Source: CAZPXH01 sp964591085 (GTDB taxonomy: Bacteria > Spirochaetota > Spirochaetia > DSM-27196 > CAZPXH01). Taken from it: a stretch of DNA of 64,000 nucleotides. Below, in pieces: positions 33,499 to 43,200 of the stretch (its first letter is position 1; every line of letters begins with the position of its first letter). Location of the stretch: assembly GCA_964591085.1 (NCBI GenBank), contig CAZPXH010000002.1, positions 124,001-188,000 on the forward strand, in the 5' to 3' direction. The position numbers and the translations under genes are program-made. Below the pieces are notes generated by a model. That model was not told where the DNA came from, made no database searches, and saw only the letters and a list, made by a program, of their open reading frames with translations.

Positions 33499-33572
33499 AG
33501 GCCAGTAGCTCCAATTGGTAGAGCGTCGGTCTCCAAAACCGAATGTTGCAGGTTCGAGTCCTGCCTGGCCTG
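33499..33572 (+). tRNA. tRNA-Trp (anticodon CCA)
   Basis: The cloverleaf has acceptor AGGCCAG/CTGGCCT, D-arm GCTC...GAGC, anticodon stem TCGGT/ACCGA with loop CTCCAAA (anticodon CCA), and T-arm GCAGG TTCGAGT CCTGC. The discriminator is G and CCA is not encoded. Placement of tRNA-Trp directly before secE-nusG is a widespread bacterial arrangement. Confidence 0.96.
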
Positions 33573-33590
33573 GAGGGAAAGCGGGGAGTC

Positions 33591-33770
33591 ATGAAGCGGC
33601 TGATTCAATTCTTCAAAGACAGCTACGCGGAGCTGCAGAAGGTAGTGTGGCCGACCCGCGATGAGGTGCGCAGCAATACCATTGTTGTGCTTGTGTCCGT
33701 GGCGATCTTTGCCGTCATTCTTGGCCTGCTGGATTACCTGCTGGTTGCCGGCATTGATCTGATTTTCTAG
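33591..33770 (+). CDS. secE: Preprotein translocase subunit SecE
   Basis: This small subunit clamps SecY in the Sec translocon. The product has 59 residues: an amphipathic N-terminal part (FFKDSYAELQKVVWPTRDEV, with the KVVWPT signature) and one membrane helix (IVVLVSVAIFAVILGLLDYLL). ATG 33591 follows GGGGAG. An upstream in-frame start at 33543 would lie inside the tRNA and is rejected. nusG follows after seven bases. Confidence 0.95.
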   Translation: MKRLIQFFKDSYAELQKVVWPTRDEVRSNTIVVLVSVAIFAVILGLLDYLLVAGIDLIF

Positions 33771-33777
33771 TCACGGT

Positions 33778-34335
33778 ATGGCAAGACAGTGGTACGTGCT
33801 CCACGTGTTTTCGGGGCACGAGCTAAAGATAGAGCGCATGCTTCGCATGCTCGTAGAGTCCGACCCGGCGGTTGGCGAGGTCTTGACCGACATCAAGGTT
33901 CCCAGCGAATCGGTTGTTGAGGTCAAGGACGGCAAGAAGAAGGTAAGCAGCCGTCGGTTTCTGCCGGGTTATGTGCTCCTGGAGATGGACCTGCCGGACA
34001 TCGGATGGAAGCCGGTGCTCTCGCAGATTCGCCGAATCCAGGGTGTTACCGGCTTTGTTGGAACCGATCCGGCGGTGAAGCCACGGCCGATTTCGCAGGA
34101 AGAGGCACGAACCATCCTGCAGAAGAGCGGCGAGCTGAAGGGAGATCGCTCGGCACGGCCGAAGCAGACGTTCACGGTGGGCGAGTCGGTGCGGATCATT
34201 GAAGGTGCGTTTGAGTCGTTCACGGGCGAAGTTGAGAACGTGAACGTGGAGAAGCAGAAACTGCGGGTGACGGTTGGTATATTCGGCCGCTCCACCCCGG
34301 TGGAAGTAGACTTCCTGCAGGTGGAGAAGCTGTAG
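33778..34335 (+). CDS. nusG: Transcription termination/antitermination factor NusG
   Basis: NusG binds RNA polymerase and links it to Rho or ribosomes. The product has 185 residues. The NGN domain (1-120) begins RQWYVLHVFSGHE and contains FLPGYVLLEMD and TGFVGTDP. The KOW domain follows (FTVGESVRIIEGAFESFTGEV) near 128-180. A loop of about 20 residues (ESVVEVKDGKKKVSSRR) in the NGN domain is a common feature of anaerobic lineages. It follows secE by seven bases. Confidence 0.97.
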   Translation: MARQWYVLHVFSGHELKIERMLRMLVESDPAVGEVLTDIKVPSESVVEVKDGKKKVSSRRFLPGYVLLEMDLPDIGWKPVLSQIRRIQGVTGFVGTDPAVKPRPISQEEARTILQKSGELKGDRSARPKQTFTVGESVRIIEGAFESFTGEVENVNVEKQKLRVTVGIFGRSTPVEVDFLQVEKL

Positions 34336-34421
34336 GACGTCCGATGTGGGACCGAGGTGCGGCGCTTCGTTGATGTCGCCGGCTTCCCGGGTTTGTACCA
34401 CAACCATAGTTGGAGGCCCGT

Positions 34422-34859
34422 ATGGCCAAGAAGAAGGTGAACGCCGTCATCAAGCTCCAGGTGCCGGCGCAAAAGGCAACCCCAGCCCCCCCGGTCGGTC
34501 CCGCGCTGGGACCCCATGGTGTGAGTGCTCCGCAGTTCGTCCAGCAATTCAACGATGCGTCCCGCAACTTTGAGGCGGGCCTCACCATCCCGGTGGTAAT
34601 CACGGTTTACCATGACCGCAGCTTCACCTTTGTGATGAAGACCCCGCCCGCCGCGGTGCTCATCAAGAAGGCTGTTGGCCTGGCAAGTGGATCGCCCGAG
34701 CCCCACAAGCAGAAGGTCGGGGCGCTAACGCAGGCGGCGCTGAAGGAGATTGCGGAGACCAAGATGCCCGATCTCAGCGCCAACGATGTGGACGCGGCCA
34801 TGAAGATCATCGCGGGAACCGCGCGCAGCATGGGCGTGACCGTGGAGACAGTATCATGA
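34422..34859 (+). CDS. rplK: 50S ribosomal protein L11
   Basis: L11 forms the stalk base and binds 23S rRNA at the GTPase-associated centre. The product has 145 residues. The N-terminal proline-rich region APPVGPALGPHGV is present, with GPHG where many bacteria have GQHG. The C-terminal RNA-binding domain ends AMKIIAGTARSMGVTVE. ATG 34422 (MAKKKVNA) follows TGGAGG; a start 12 bases upstream is less likely. It overlaps rplA by four bases (ATGA). Confidence 0.97.
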   Translation: MAKKKVNAVIKLQVPAQKATPAPPVGPALGPHGVSAPQFVQQFNDASRNFEAGLTIPVVITVYHDRSFTFVMKTPPAAVLIKKAVGLASGSPEPHKQKVGALTQAALKEIAETKMPDLSANDVDAAMKIIAGTARSMGVTVETVS

Positions 34860-35530
34860 AGCGCGGAAAGCGATACCAGCAGTCGGTTGCAGCCTATGAT
34901 CGTAGCCGGACCTACCAGCTGGACGAGGCAATTGACGTGGTCAAGCAGCTGAGCTTTGCCAAGTTTGACGAGACCGTTGAAGTTGCCATGAATCTCAACC
35001 TGAAGAAGAGCAACACCGTTCGTGACACCCTGGTGCTGCCGCACCAGTTCAGGGGAGAGAAGAAGATCCTGGTGTTTGCCAAAGGCGAAAAGGCGGATGA
35101 AGCACGCGCCGCAGGCGCGGCCTTTGTGGGTGATGATGACCTGATTCAGAAGATCCGGGACGGCTGGCTGGACTTTGACGTTGCCGTTGCAACACCGGAC
35201 ATGATGAGGGACGTGGGTCGGCTCGGTCCTATTCTCGGTCGCCGAGGCCTGATGCCAAACCCCAAGACCAGGACGGTCACCAACGACCTGACGGATGCCA
35301 TTGCGGAGCTTCAGAAGGGCCGCGTGGAATTCCGTTCGGACAAGACCGGCGTCATCCACATGCCGGTTGGCAAGGTGTCCATGGATAAGGGACAGCTCAA
35401 GGAGAACATAGAGCTGGTGATTCAGGAGGTTGAGCGCAAGCGGCCATCCGATACCAAGGGTGACTTTGTGCTGTCCATAGCCGTCACTTCCACAATGAGC
35501 CCGGGCGTCAAAGTCGCCCGGTCCGCGTAA
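34856..35530 (+). CDS. rplA: 50S ribosomal protein L1
   Basis: L1 binds 23S rRNA at the mobile L1 stalk near the E site; in some bacteria it also represses its own mRNA. The product has 224 residues with MKRGKRYQQ at the start, ATPDMMRDVGRLGPILGRRGLMPNPKTRTVT in the middle and IGK-like HMPVGKVSMD near 165-175. The start overlaps rplK. Confidence 0.98.
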   Translation: MKRGKRYQQSVAAYDRSRTYQLDEAIDVVKQLSFAKFDETVEVAMNLNLKKSNTVRDTLVLPHQFRGEKKILVFAKGEKADEARAAGAAFVGDDDLIQKIRDGWLDFDVAVATPDMMRDVGRLGPILGRRGLMPNPKTRTVTNDLTDAIAELQKGRVEFRSDKTGVIHMPVGKVSMDKGQLKENIELVIQEVERKRPSDTKGDFVLSIAVTSTMSPGVKVARSA

Positions 35531-35540
35531 GGGGGCAGGT

Positions 35541-36074
35541 GTGGCCTACACAACCAAGGTAAATGCGGCCAAGACAGAGGCCGTTGACCAGATCAAGAGC
35601 TGGTTTGAGGAAAGTCAGGACTACATTTTCACCGATTACCGGGGGCTGACCGTTCACCAGATCACCGATTTGCGCTCAAAGCTGCGCGCCAAGTCGGCGG
35701 ATTACCGGGTGATCAAGAACAGGTTTGCAAAGATTGCGCTGTCACAGCTGGGCCTTCCGGAGGTCGATGAGTACCTTTCAGGTCCCACTGCTGTTGCGCT
35801 GGCATCCAACGACTCCGGCCCGGTAGCCAAGGAGCTGCTGGACGCCGGCGACGAATGGCCGGTGGTGGTCAAGGGCGCGATTATTGCCGGCGGCGTTTAT
35901 GACGCCGACCAGGTAAAGGCCTACAGTAAACTGCCGGGACGGCTGGAACTCATCTCAATGCTGATGAGCACCATGAACGCCCCGCTGCAGAATCTGGCGT
36001 ATGCTTTAAACGCCGTCACCACCAAGTTGGTGCGTACCGTTCAGGCAGTTGCCGACAAGAAAGCAGAGGGCTGA
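35541..36074 (+). CDS. rplJ: 50S ribosomal protein L10
   Basis: L10 anchors L7/L12 dimers to the ribosome. The product has 177 residues with YIFTDYRGLTVHQITDLRSKLRAK in the N-terminal rRNA-binding part and LELISMLMSTMNAPLQNLAYALNAV in the helical C-terminal part that carries L12. The start is GTG 35541 behind GGGGGCAGG. rplL follows after 90 bases; that spacer contains no strong hairpin that I can see. Confidence 0.97.
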   Translation: MAYTTKVNAAKTEAVDQIKSWFEESQDYIFTDYRGLTVHQITDLRSKLRAKSADYRVIKNRFAKIALSQLGLPEVDEYLSGPTAVALASNDSGPVAKELLDAGDEWPVVVKGAIIAGGVYDADQVKAYSKLPGRLELISMLMSTMNAPLQNLAYALNAVTTKLVRTVQAVADKKAEG

Positions 36075-36164
36075 GAGCTCTCTGCCCCGTACAGGTGCAT
36101 ATTCCGGCGTTAGTCTTCGGTGTTTGCCATGCTATCGCCGGCCAACAACAAGGAGGAAGGTAAT

Positions 36165-36557
36165 ATGGCAAAGCTGAGTACTGAGGAAATCCTCACAGCA
36201 ATCTCTGAGATGACGGTTCTTGAGGTCTCTGAGCTCGTGAAGGCCATGGAGGAGAAGTTTGGCGTAACCGCCGCTGCCCCCGTTGCCGTTGCTGCAGGTC
36301 CTGCCGCCGGTGGTGCTGCCGCCGAGGAAGTAGAGGAGCAGACCGAGTTCACCGTTATCCTCAAGGGATTCAACGATGGACAGAAGATCCCGGTGATCAA
36401 GGAAGTCCGAGCGATCACCGGCCTGGGCCTGAAAGAGGCGAAGGAGCTTGTTGAAGCAGGCGAGAAGCCGCTGCGGGACGAGCCCTTCAACAAGGAAGAG
36501 GCAGCCCAGATCAAGGAGAAGCTTGAAGCTGCTGGTGCAGTTGTGGAGGTCAAGTAA
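36165..36557 (+). CDS. rplL: 50S ribosomal protein L7/L12
   Basis: The stalk protein recruits translation GTPases. The product has 130 residues: the N-terminal dimerisation part (KLSTEEILTAISEMTVLEVSELVKAMEEKFG), an Ala/Pro/Gly hinge (AAAPVAVAAGPAAGGAA) and the C-terminal domain (FTVILKGFNDGQKIPVIKEVRAITGLGLKEAKELV). ATG 36165 has an excellent ribosome binding site (AAGGAGG), as expected for the multicopy stalk protein. Confidence 0.98.
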   Translation: MAKLSTEEILTAISEMTVLEVSELVKAMEEKFGVTAAAPVAVAAGPAAGGAAAEEVEEQTEFTVILKGFNDGQKIPVIKEVRAITGLGLKEAKELVEAGEKPLRDEPFNKEEAAQIKEKLEAAGAVVEVK

Positions 36558-36618
36558 ACTCGGGCCTCCGGACAGTTTGGTGTCATTCTCAACGCCGGTT
36601 TTTGTGGCCGGTACATCG

Positions 36619-36643
36619 CCCGGGGCGCAGTGTGCGCTCCGGG
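36619..36643 (+). promoter_or_regulatory. Hairpin between rplL and rpoB (attenuator or processing site)
   Basis: An 11-bp stem (36619-36629 with 36633-36643, one G-U pair) closes a three-base GTG loop: CCCGGGGCGCA/TGCGCTCCGGG. There is no T-run after it. In E. coli the same interval holds an attenuator and an RNase III site that lower rpoBC relative to ribosomal proteins, so a similar role is inferred here. Confidence 0.55.
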
Positions 36644-36674
36644 TGAATCGCATTTAATCACCGGGAGGTAGCGG

Positions 36675-39600
36675 GTGTTCAATCGATCAACCGAGGTTCG
36701 GCGAACTTTTGTAGGTAACCATCGCGACGATGTGATGGAGCTTCCGGACCTGGTGGACATCCAGAATTCCAGTTATGAGCGCTTCCTGCAGCGTGAAACC
36801 CTGTTGCGCGGTGAACCAGTCGCCGTTCAGGGCCTGGAAGAAGTGTTTCAAACCGTATTTCCCATTGAGAGTCCGCATGGAGACATGCGGTTGGAGTACG
36901 ACTATTTCACACTGGACGAGGCCAACATCAAGTTTGATGAGAACGAGTGCAAGCAGAAGGGGCACAGCTACGCCGTGCCCATCAAGGCTCGCATCAATCT
37001 CGTTTTTCTGGAAACCGGCGAGATCAGGCAGAAAGACATCTACATGGGGGACATCCCCCTGATGACCGATCGCGGCACCTTCATCATAAACGGTGCCGAG
37101 CGGGTAGTTGTCAGTCAGATCCATCGTTCTCCCGGTGTCATCTTCAGTCATGACAAGGGTGTCTATTCTTCACGGATCATTCCCTACCGCGGCAGCTGGC
37201 TGGAGTTTGAGATTGATCAGAAGAAAGAGCTGATTTACGCGAAGGTAGACCGCAAGAAGCGGATCCTCGGAACGCTCTTTCTTCGTGCGCTCGGGTATGA
37301 CACACGCGAGCGGATCATCGATCTGTTCTACCGGACCCGGGCCGTGACAATCGGCGAGTCCCGCGAGGACAAGGAAGCCCTGGTTGGCAAGGTGTTTGCC
37401 CGAGGGGTGTACGTCACCGGCGAGGACGGCGCCGAGCGCAAGCTCTACCCCGCCGGCCAGAAAATGCATCCCCACGACATTGATGAACTCATCCACAGCG
37501 GAATCAGCGTTGTTGAGGTCATCGATCTGGATCACGAGGAAAGCCTCCACTCGGACATCCTGCTCAACTGCTTTGAGCGGGAAGAGGCGTCCTACACCAG
37601 CGAGGAATTCGGGCACGACGAGCCCACACGGGAAGAAGCCCTTACCGCTGTCTACTCGGTGATCCTCCCCGGCGAGCCGATCTCGGTGGAGGCGGCGGAG
37701 AAGGACTTCAATTCCATGTTCTTCACCGCCCGCCGCTATGACCTCGGTCGGGTCGGCCGCTACAAGCTTAACAAGAAGTTTGACTACGAGACTCCGGTGG
37801 AGGATCACATCCTCACCCGCGATGACATCGTCAACACCATGAACTACCTGATCCGGGTCTACATCGGTGAGTCCAACGTTGACGACATCGACCACCTTGG
37901 AAACCGGCGGGTGCGGAGTGTTGGTGAGCTCATGGCCAATCAGCTCAAAACGGCTTTCAGCCGCATGGAGCGGATTGCACGCGAGCGGATGTCTCTCAAG
38001 GAAACAGATACCACCAAGCCGCAGGACCTCGTGTCTATCAAGCCGATTGTCGCTGCAATCAAGGAGTTCTTCGGCTCCAGCCAGCTCTCCCAGTTCATGG
38101 ACCAGGTCAATCCGCTTTCTGAGCTCACTCACAAGCGGCGGCTGAATGCGCTGGGGCCGGGAGGCCTTTCACGTGACCGCGCGGGCTTTGAGGTCCGGGA
38201 CGTGCACTACACGCACTACGGCAGGATGTGCCCCATCGAGACCCCGGAAGGTCCGAACATCGGACTCATCGTGAGTCTGGCCAATTACACCCGTGTGAAC
38301 GACTACGGCTTCCTGGAGACACCCTACCGTAGGGTGAAGGACGGGACCGTCAGCCGGGACATTGAGTATTTGTCGGCGATGGATGAGGAGAAGTTCTTCA
38401 TTGCGCAGGCCAATGCCCCGATTGATGACGGCGGGAACTTCCAGTCCAACCTGGTGTCCGTGCGCCGCGCCGGTGACTACACCACCAGGATCCCCCAGGA
38501 CGTTCAGTATATGGACGTTTCCCCCAAGCAGATCATCTCCGTGTCTGCCTCGCTGATTCCCTTCCTGGAGCATGACGACGCAAACCGTGCGCTCATGGGA
38601 TCCAACATGCAGCGCCAGGCGGTGCCCCTGGTCTTCCCCGAGCCGCCCCGTGTCGGTACCGGAATGGAAGCCAAGTGCGCATACGACTCCGGTGTCCTGG
38701 TGAAGGCAAGGCGAGCGGGAACCGTGAGCTACGTCAGCAGCACCCTTATCATCCTGGAGGTCAAGGGAAGCAAGGACACGGACACCTACAACCTCATCCG
38801 CTACCAGCGTACCAACCAGGATACCTGCTACCTGCAGAAGCCGGTGGTCTCGCTCGGCCAGGCGATTGAGGCCGGGGATGTGCTTGCAGACGGTCCGGCA
38901 ACCTTCAAGGGTGAACTGGCGCTCGGGCGCAACGTGATGGTGGGCTTTGTGCCGTGGAACGGCTACAATTTTGAAGACGCAATCCTGGTTTCCGAGAAGG
39001 TGGTCAAGGAAGACATCTACACTTCCATCCACATCAAGGAATTCAGCATTGACGTCCGGGAGACCAAGCTCGGGCCGGAAAAGATTACCCGCGATATTCC
39101 CAACGTCAGTGACCGATCCCTGGATCACCTGGATGAGGAAGGCATTGTCCGCGTTGGCGCAAAGGTGGGCAGCGGAAGTATCCTGGTTGGAAAGGTCACG
39201 CCAAAGAGCGAGACCGAGACCACGCCGGAGTTCAAGCTGCTGAACAGCATCTTTGGTGAGAAGGCCAAGGAAGTCCGGGATACCAGCCTCAAGATTCCCC
39301 ACGGAACCGATGGGACCGTGATTGACGTACAGCGACTCCGCCGCAGCGAGGGCGATGACCTTGCCCCCGGGGTGGACGAGGTGGTCAAGGTCTACGTCGC
39401 CACAAAGCGCAAGTTGCAGGAAGGCGACAAGATGGCCGGCCGCCACGGAAACAAAGGTGTCATCGCCCGGGTGCTCCCGGAGGAGGACATGCCCTACATG
39501 GATGACGGCACGCCACTGGATGTCTGCCTCAATCCCCTGGGTGTTCCGAGCCGAATGAACCTCGGTCAGATCCTGGAGACCCAGCTTGGCTGGGCCGCGG

Positions 39601-40169
39601 TGGGCATGGATGCCTGGTTTGCAACTCCGGTGTTTGAGAGCGCGAGCGTTGAGGAGATTGAGGAGAGACTTGAGGAAGCCGGGCTTCCCAAGACCAGCAA
39701 GATCAACCTGCGCGACGGGCGGACCGGTGAGCATTTTGAGAACCCGGTCATGGTCGGCTACATGTACATGCTCAAGCTCCACCACCTGGTGGATGACAAG
39801 ATGCACGCTCGCTCCACCGGGCCCTACAGCCTGGTCACGCAGCAGCCCCTCGGCGGAAAGGCCCAGTTCGGTGGACAGCGCCTGGGTGAGATGGAGGTCT
39901 GGGCCCTTGAGGCCTACGGCGCCGCCAACACACTGCAGGAGCTGCTCACCATCAAGAGCGATGACATGAATGGTCGCGCCAAGATTTACGAGAGCATCGT
40001 GAAGGGTGAGCCCTCAACCAACGCAGGCGTGCCGGAGAGCTTCAACGTTCTGGTGCAGGAGCTGAGAGGCCTTGCACTGGACATCTCCATCTACGACCAG
40101 AAGGGCAAGAAGGTCCCGCTTACCGAGCGGGATGAGGAACTGATCAACCGCCAGGGCGGCACGTTCTAA
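36675..40169 (+). CDS. rpoB: DNA-directed RNA polymerase subunit beta
   Basis: This is the second-largest catalytic subunit. The product has 1164 residues. Conserved regions are visible throughout: IIPYRGSWLEFE (lobe), the rifampicin-pocket region FGSSQLSQFMDQVNPLSELTHKRR, YGRMCPIETPEGPNIGL, MVGFVPWNGYNFEDAIL, DKMAGRHGNKG and PLGGKAQFGGQRLGEMEVWALEAYGA at the end. In the rifampicin cluster the sequence reads FMDQVNPLSELTHKRRLNALGPGG. At the rpoB-531 (E. coli numbering) position there is Asn rather than Ser, a change known from naturally rifampicin-resistant spirochaetes. GTG 36675 follows GGGAGG. Confidence 0.98.
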   Translation: MFNRSTEVRRTFVGNHRDDVMELPDLVDIQNSSYERFLQRETLLRGEPVAVQGLEEVFQTVFPIESPHGDMRLEYDYFTLDEANIKFDENECKQKGHSYAVPIKARINLVFLETGEIRQKDIYMGDIPLMTDRGTFIINGAERVVVSQIHRSPGVIFSHDKGVYSSRIIPYRGSWLEFEIDQKKELIYAKVDRKKRILGTLFLRALGYDTRERIIDLFYRTRAVTIGESREDKEALVGKVFARGVYVTGEDGAERKLYPAGQKMHPHDIDELIHSGISVVEVIDLDHEESLHSDILLNCFEREEASYTSEEFGHDEPTREEALTAVYSVILPGEPISVEAAEKDFNSMFFTARRYDLGRVGRYKLNKKFDYETPVEDHILTRDDIVNTMNYLIRVYIGESNVDDIDHLGNRRVRSVGELMANQLKTAFSRMERIARERMSLKETDTTKPQDLVSIKPIVAAIKEFFGSSQLSQFMDQVNPLSELTHKRRLNALGPGGLSRDRAGFEVRDVHYTHYGRMCPIETPEGPNIGLIVSLANYTRVNDYGFLETPYRRVKDGTVSRDIEYLSAMDEEKFFIAQANAPIDDGGNFQSNLVSVRRAGDYTTRIPQDVQYMDVSPKQIISVSASLIPFLEHDDANRALMGSNMQRQAVPLVFPEPPRVGTGMEAKCAYDSGVLVKARRAGTVSYVSSTLIILEVKGSKDTDTYNLIRYQRTNQDTCYLQKPVVSLGQAIEAGDVLADGPATFKGELALGRNVMVGFVPWNGYNFEDAILVSEKVVKEDIYTSIHIKEFSIDVRETKLGPEKITRDIPNVSDRSLDHLDEEGIVRVGAKVGSGSILVGKVTPKSETETTPEFKLLNSIFGEKAKEVRDTSLKIPHGTDGTVIDVQRLRRSEGDDLAPGVDEVVKVYVATKRKLQEGDKMAGRHGNKGVIARVLPEEDMPYMDDGTPLDVCLNPLGVPSRMNLGQILETQLGWAAVGMDAWFATPVFESASVEEIEERLEEAGLPKTSKINLRDGRTGEHFENPVMVGYMYMLKLHHLVDDKMHARSTGPYSLVTQQPLGGKAQFGGQRLGEMEVWALEAYGAANTLQELLTIKSDDMNGRAKIYESIVKGEPSTNAGVPESFNVLVQELRGLALDISIYDQKGKKVPLTERDEELINRQGGTF

Positions 40170-40204
40170 CAGGAGCGCCGCCCACAGCTCTGCCAGGAGG
40201 CAGC

Positions 40205-43200
40205 ATGCGCGATATCCAGGACTTCGACAGCATCATGATTCAGCTGGCCTCGCCGGACCAAATCCGGGCGTGGTCCTACGGCGAAGTCAAGAAGCCGGAA
40301 ACCATCAACTACCGCACCCTGCGCCCGGAGAAAGAAGGCCTCTTTGACGAGCGCGTCTTTGGAACCACCAAGGAGTGGGAGTGCGCCTGCGGAAAGTTCA
40401 AGAGCATTCGCTACAAGGGCGTAATCTGCGATCGCTGCGGTGTTGAAGTAGCGCACCCCAAGGTTCGTCGCGAGAGGGGTGGCCACATTGAGCTTGCCAG
40501 CCCCGTCAGCCATATCTGGTACTACCGCAGCATACCCTCCAGGATGGGCCTTCTTCTGGACCTTACGATGTCCGCGCTCCGGAGCATCCTCTACTACGAA
40601 AAGTACATAGTCATTGATTCCGGTGACACGGATCTGAAGAAGATGGACCTCCTCACCGAGGAAGAGCTCATCGATGCCCGGGACCGCTACGGAATGTCAT
40701 TCAGTGCCGGCATCGGTGCGGAGGCCGTTCGCTCCCTTCTGGAGGAGCTGGATCTGGACCAGATGTCCACGGATCTGCGCGCCAAGATGATGGAGAAGGG
40801 CGTGAAGGCGGACAAGCGTCTCCTAAAGCGAATTGAGATTGTGGAAGCCTTCCGGGATTCCGGAAACCGTCCGGAGTGGATGATCCTGGACGTCATTCCC
40901 GTCATCCCGCCAGAGCTCCGGCCCATGGTCCAGCTGGACGGTGGCCGTTTTGCCACCAGCGACCTGAACGACCTCTATCGCCGGGTGATCAACCGGAACA
41001 ACCGCCTGAAGCGGCTCATTGGGCTCAACGCACCTGACATCATCATTCGGAATGAGAAGCGGATGCTGCAGGAGGCGGTGGACGCCCTCTTTGACAACAG
41101 CAAGAAGAAGCGCGTGGTCAAGGGCGCGAGCAACCGGCCCCTGAAGAGCCTCTCGGACATGCTTAAGGGCAAGCAGGGCCGTTTCCGCCAGAACCTGCTG
41201 GGCAAGCGAGTTGATTACTCCGGGCGCTCTGTGATTGTGGTTGGCCCGGAGCTCAAGCTCCACCAGTGCGGACTCCCCACCAAGATGGCGCTTGAGCTCT
41301 TCAAGCCCTTCATCATGAAGAAGCTGGTTGAAAAAGATGTTGTTTACAACATCAAGAAGGCAAAGACCCTGGTGGAACAGGAGACCCCCGAGGTGTGGGC
41401 TGTCCTGGACGAGGTCGTCAAGGAGCACCCGGTCCTGCTGAACCGGGCGCCAACACTCCATCGCCTGGGGATCCAGGCCTTTGAGCCCGTGCTGGTGGGC
41501 GGCAAAGCAATCCGACTCCACCCGCTGGTCTGCCACGCCTACAACGCAGACTTTGACGGCGACCAGATGGCCGTTCACGTGCCTCTGACCCAAGCCGCCC
41601 AGATTGAGTGCTGGACCCTGATGCTTTCAGCGCGAAACCTGCTGAACCCGGCCAACGGGCGTCCCATCGTTTTCCCGAGCCAGGACATGGTGCTGGGGAT
41701 CAACTATCTCACCCGGGCGCGGGACGGGGCGCCAGGCGAGGGTAAGCGCTTCACAGGCGCGGATGAGGTTATCTACGCCGTTGAAAACAAGTTCATCGAT
41801 TATCAGGCGAAGATCTGGGTGCCGATTGACGGAAAGCTCATTGAGACCACGGCAGGGCGTATCATCCTGAATGCGGAGATGCCGGAGGAGGTCGGCTACG
41901 TCAACTACTCCATGGGTGACAAGGAGCTGCAGGCCCTGATCGCCGGGGTCTACGCCAGCAATGGACCTGATGTGACTGTGCGCTTCCTGGATCAAATCAA
42001 GAACCTCGGCTTCCGATACGCCACGCTCTTCGGTGCCACAATCGGCATTGATGACATAGTCGTGCCGGAGACCAAGCCCGCAATGATTGAGGCGGCCAAC
42101 AAGGAAGTTGAGGCCATCCAAAAGCAGTACCGTCAGGGCCTTATCACCACCGAGGAGCGCTACAACCGCGTGGTTGAGGTGTGGAGTCGTACCAACGAGG
42201 AACTCACCAACGCCATGATGGAGAACCTCCAGGTCCACAAGGGCGGCTTCAATCCCGTCTATATGATGGCCAACTCTGGAGCGCGGGGCTCTCGCAGCCA
42301 GATCCGCCAGCTGGCGGGTATGCGCGGACTGATGGCAAAGCCCAATGGCGACATCATCGAGCTTCCGATCCGCTCGAACTTCAAGGAAGGCCTCTCGGTC
42401 ATCGAGTTCTTCATCTCCACCAACGGTGCGCGGAAGGGCCTTGCGGACACCGCGCTGAAGACTGCAGATGCCGGGTACCTCACGAGGCGCCTGGTGGACA
42501 TTGCACAGGATGTGGTGGTTAGCGAAGAAGACTGCGGAACCATCAATGGCATTGAGACGACCGCCATCAAGGACGGCGAAGAGGTTGTTGAGCGCCTCTC
42601 GGACCGTATCACGGGCCGCTTCACCATTGAGCGGGTCAAGCACCCCATCACCGGCGAGATCCTGGTTGATGTAAACGAAGAGATCAGCGAGGAGCTCGCG
42701 CTCCGCATTGAAGAGGCGGGCGTTGAGATGGTGCGAATCCGTACCGTCCTGACCTGTGAGAGCGAGCACGGCGTCTGCCGCCGTTGCTACGGCCGAAACC
42801 TGGCGACCAACCGCACCGTGAACATCGGGGAGGCAGTTGGAATCATCGCGGCACAGTCCATTGGGCAGCCGGGAACGCAGTTGACCATGCGGACATTCCA
42901 TATTGGCGGTGCTGCAACCAAGGCTAGCGAGGATAACCGCATCTACCTCCGGTACCCCCTGCTCATCCGAAAGATTGAGGGCAACCTGGTCACCCTGGAT
43001 GACGGTGGCAAGCTCTTCACCCGGAAGGGCTTCCTCACGGTTTCGCGGGTGTTCCAGAACATTGAGTTGCAGAAGGGTGACCGCAAGCAGGTCCAGGATC
43101 GCGGCAAGGTGGTGAAGGGCCAGACCGTGATCAAGCGCTCCGGCGAAGACGTGGTGGCCGAGAGCAATGCCTACGCCGTCATCCGCAAGGACCGAATGCT

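Noticed and set aside
38169..39806. 545-codon open frame opposite rpoB
   Set aside because: Shadow of a conserved coding sequence; no domain recognised.
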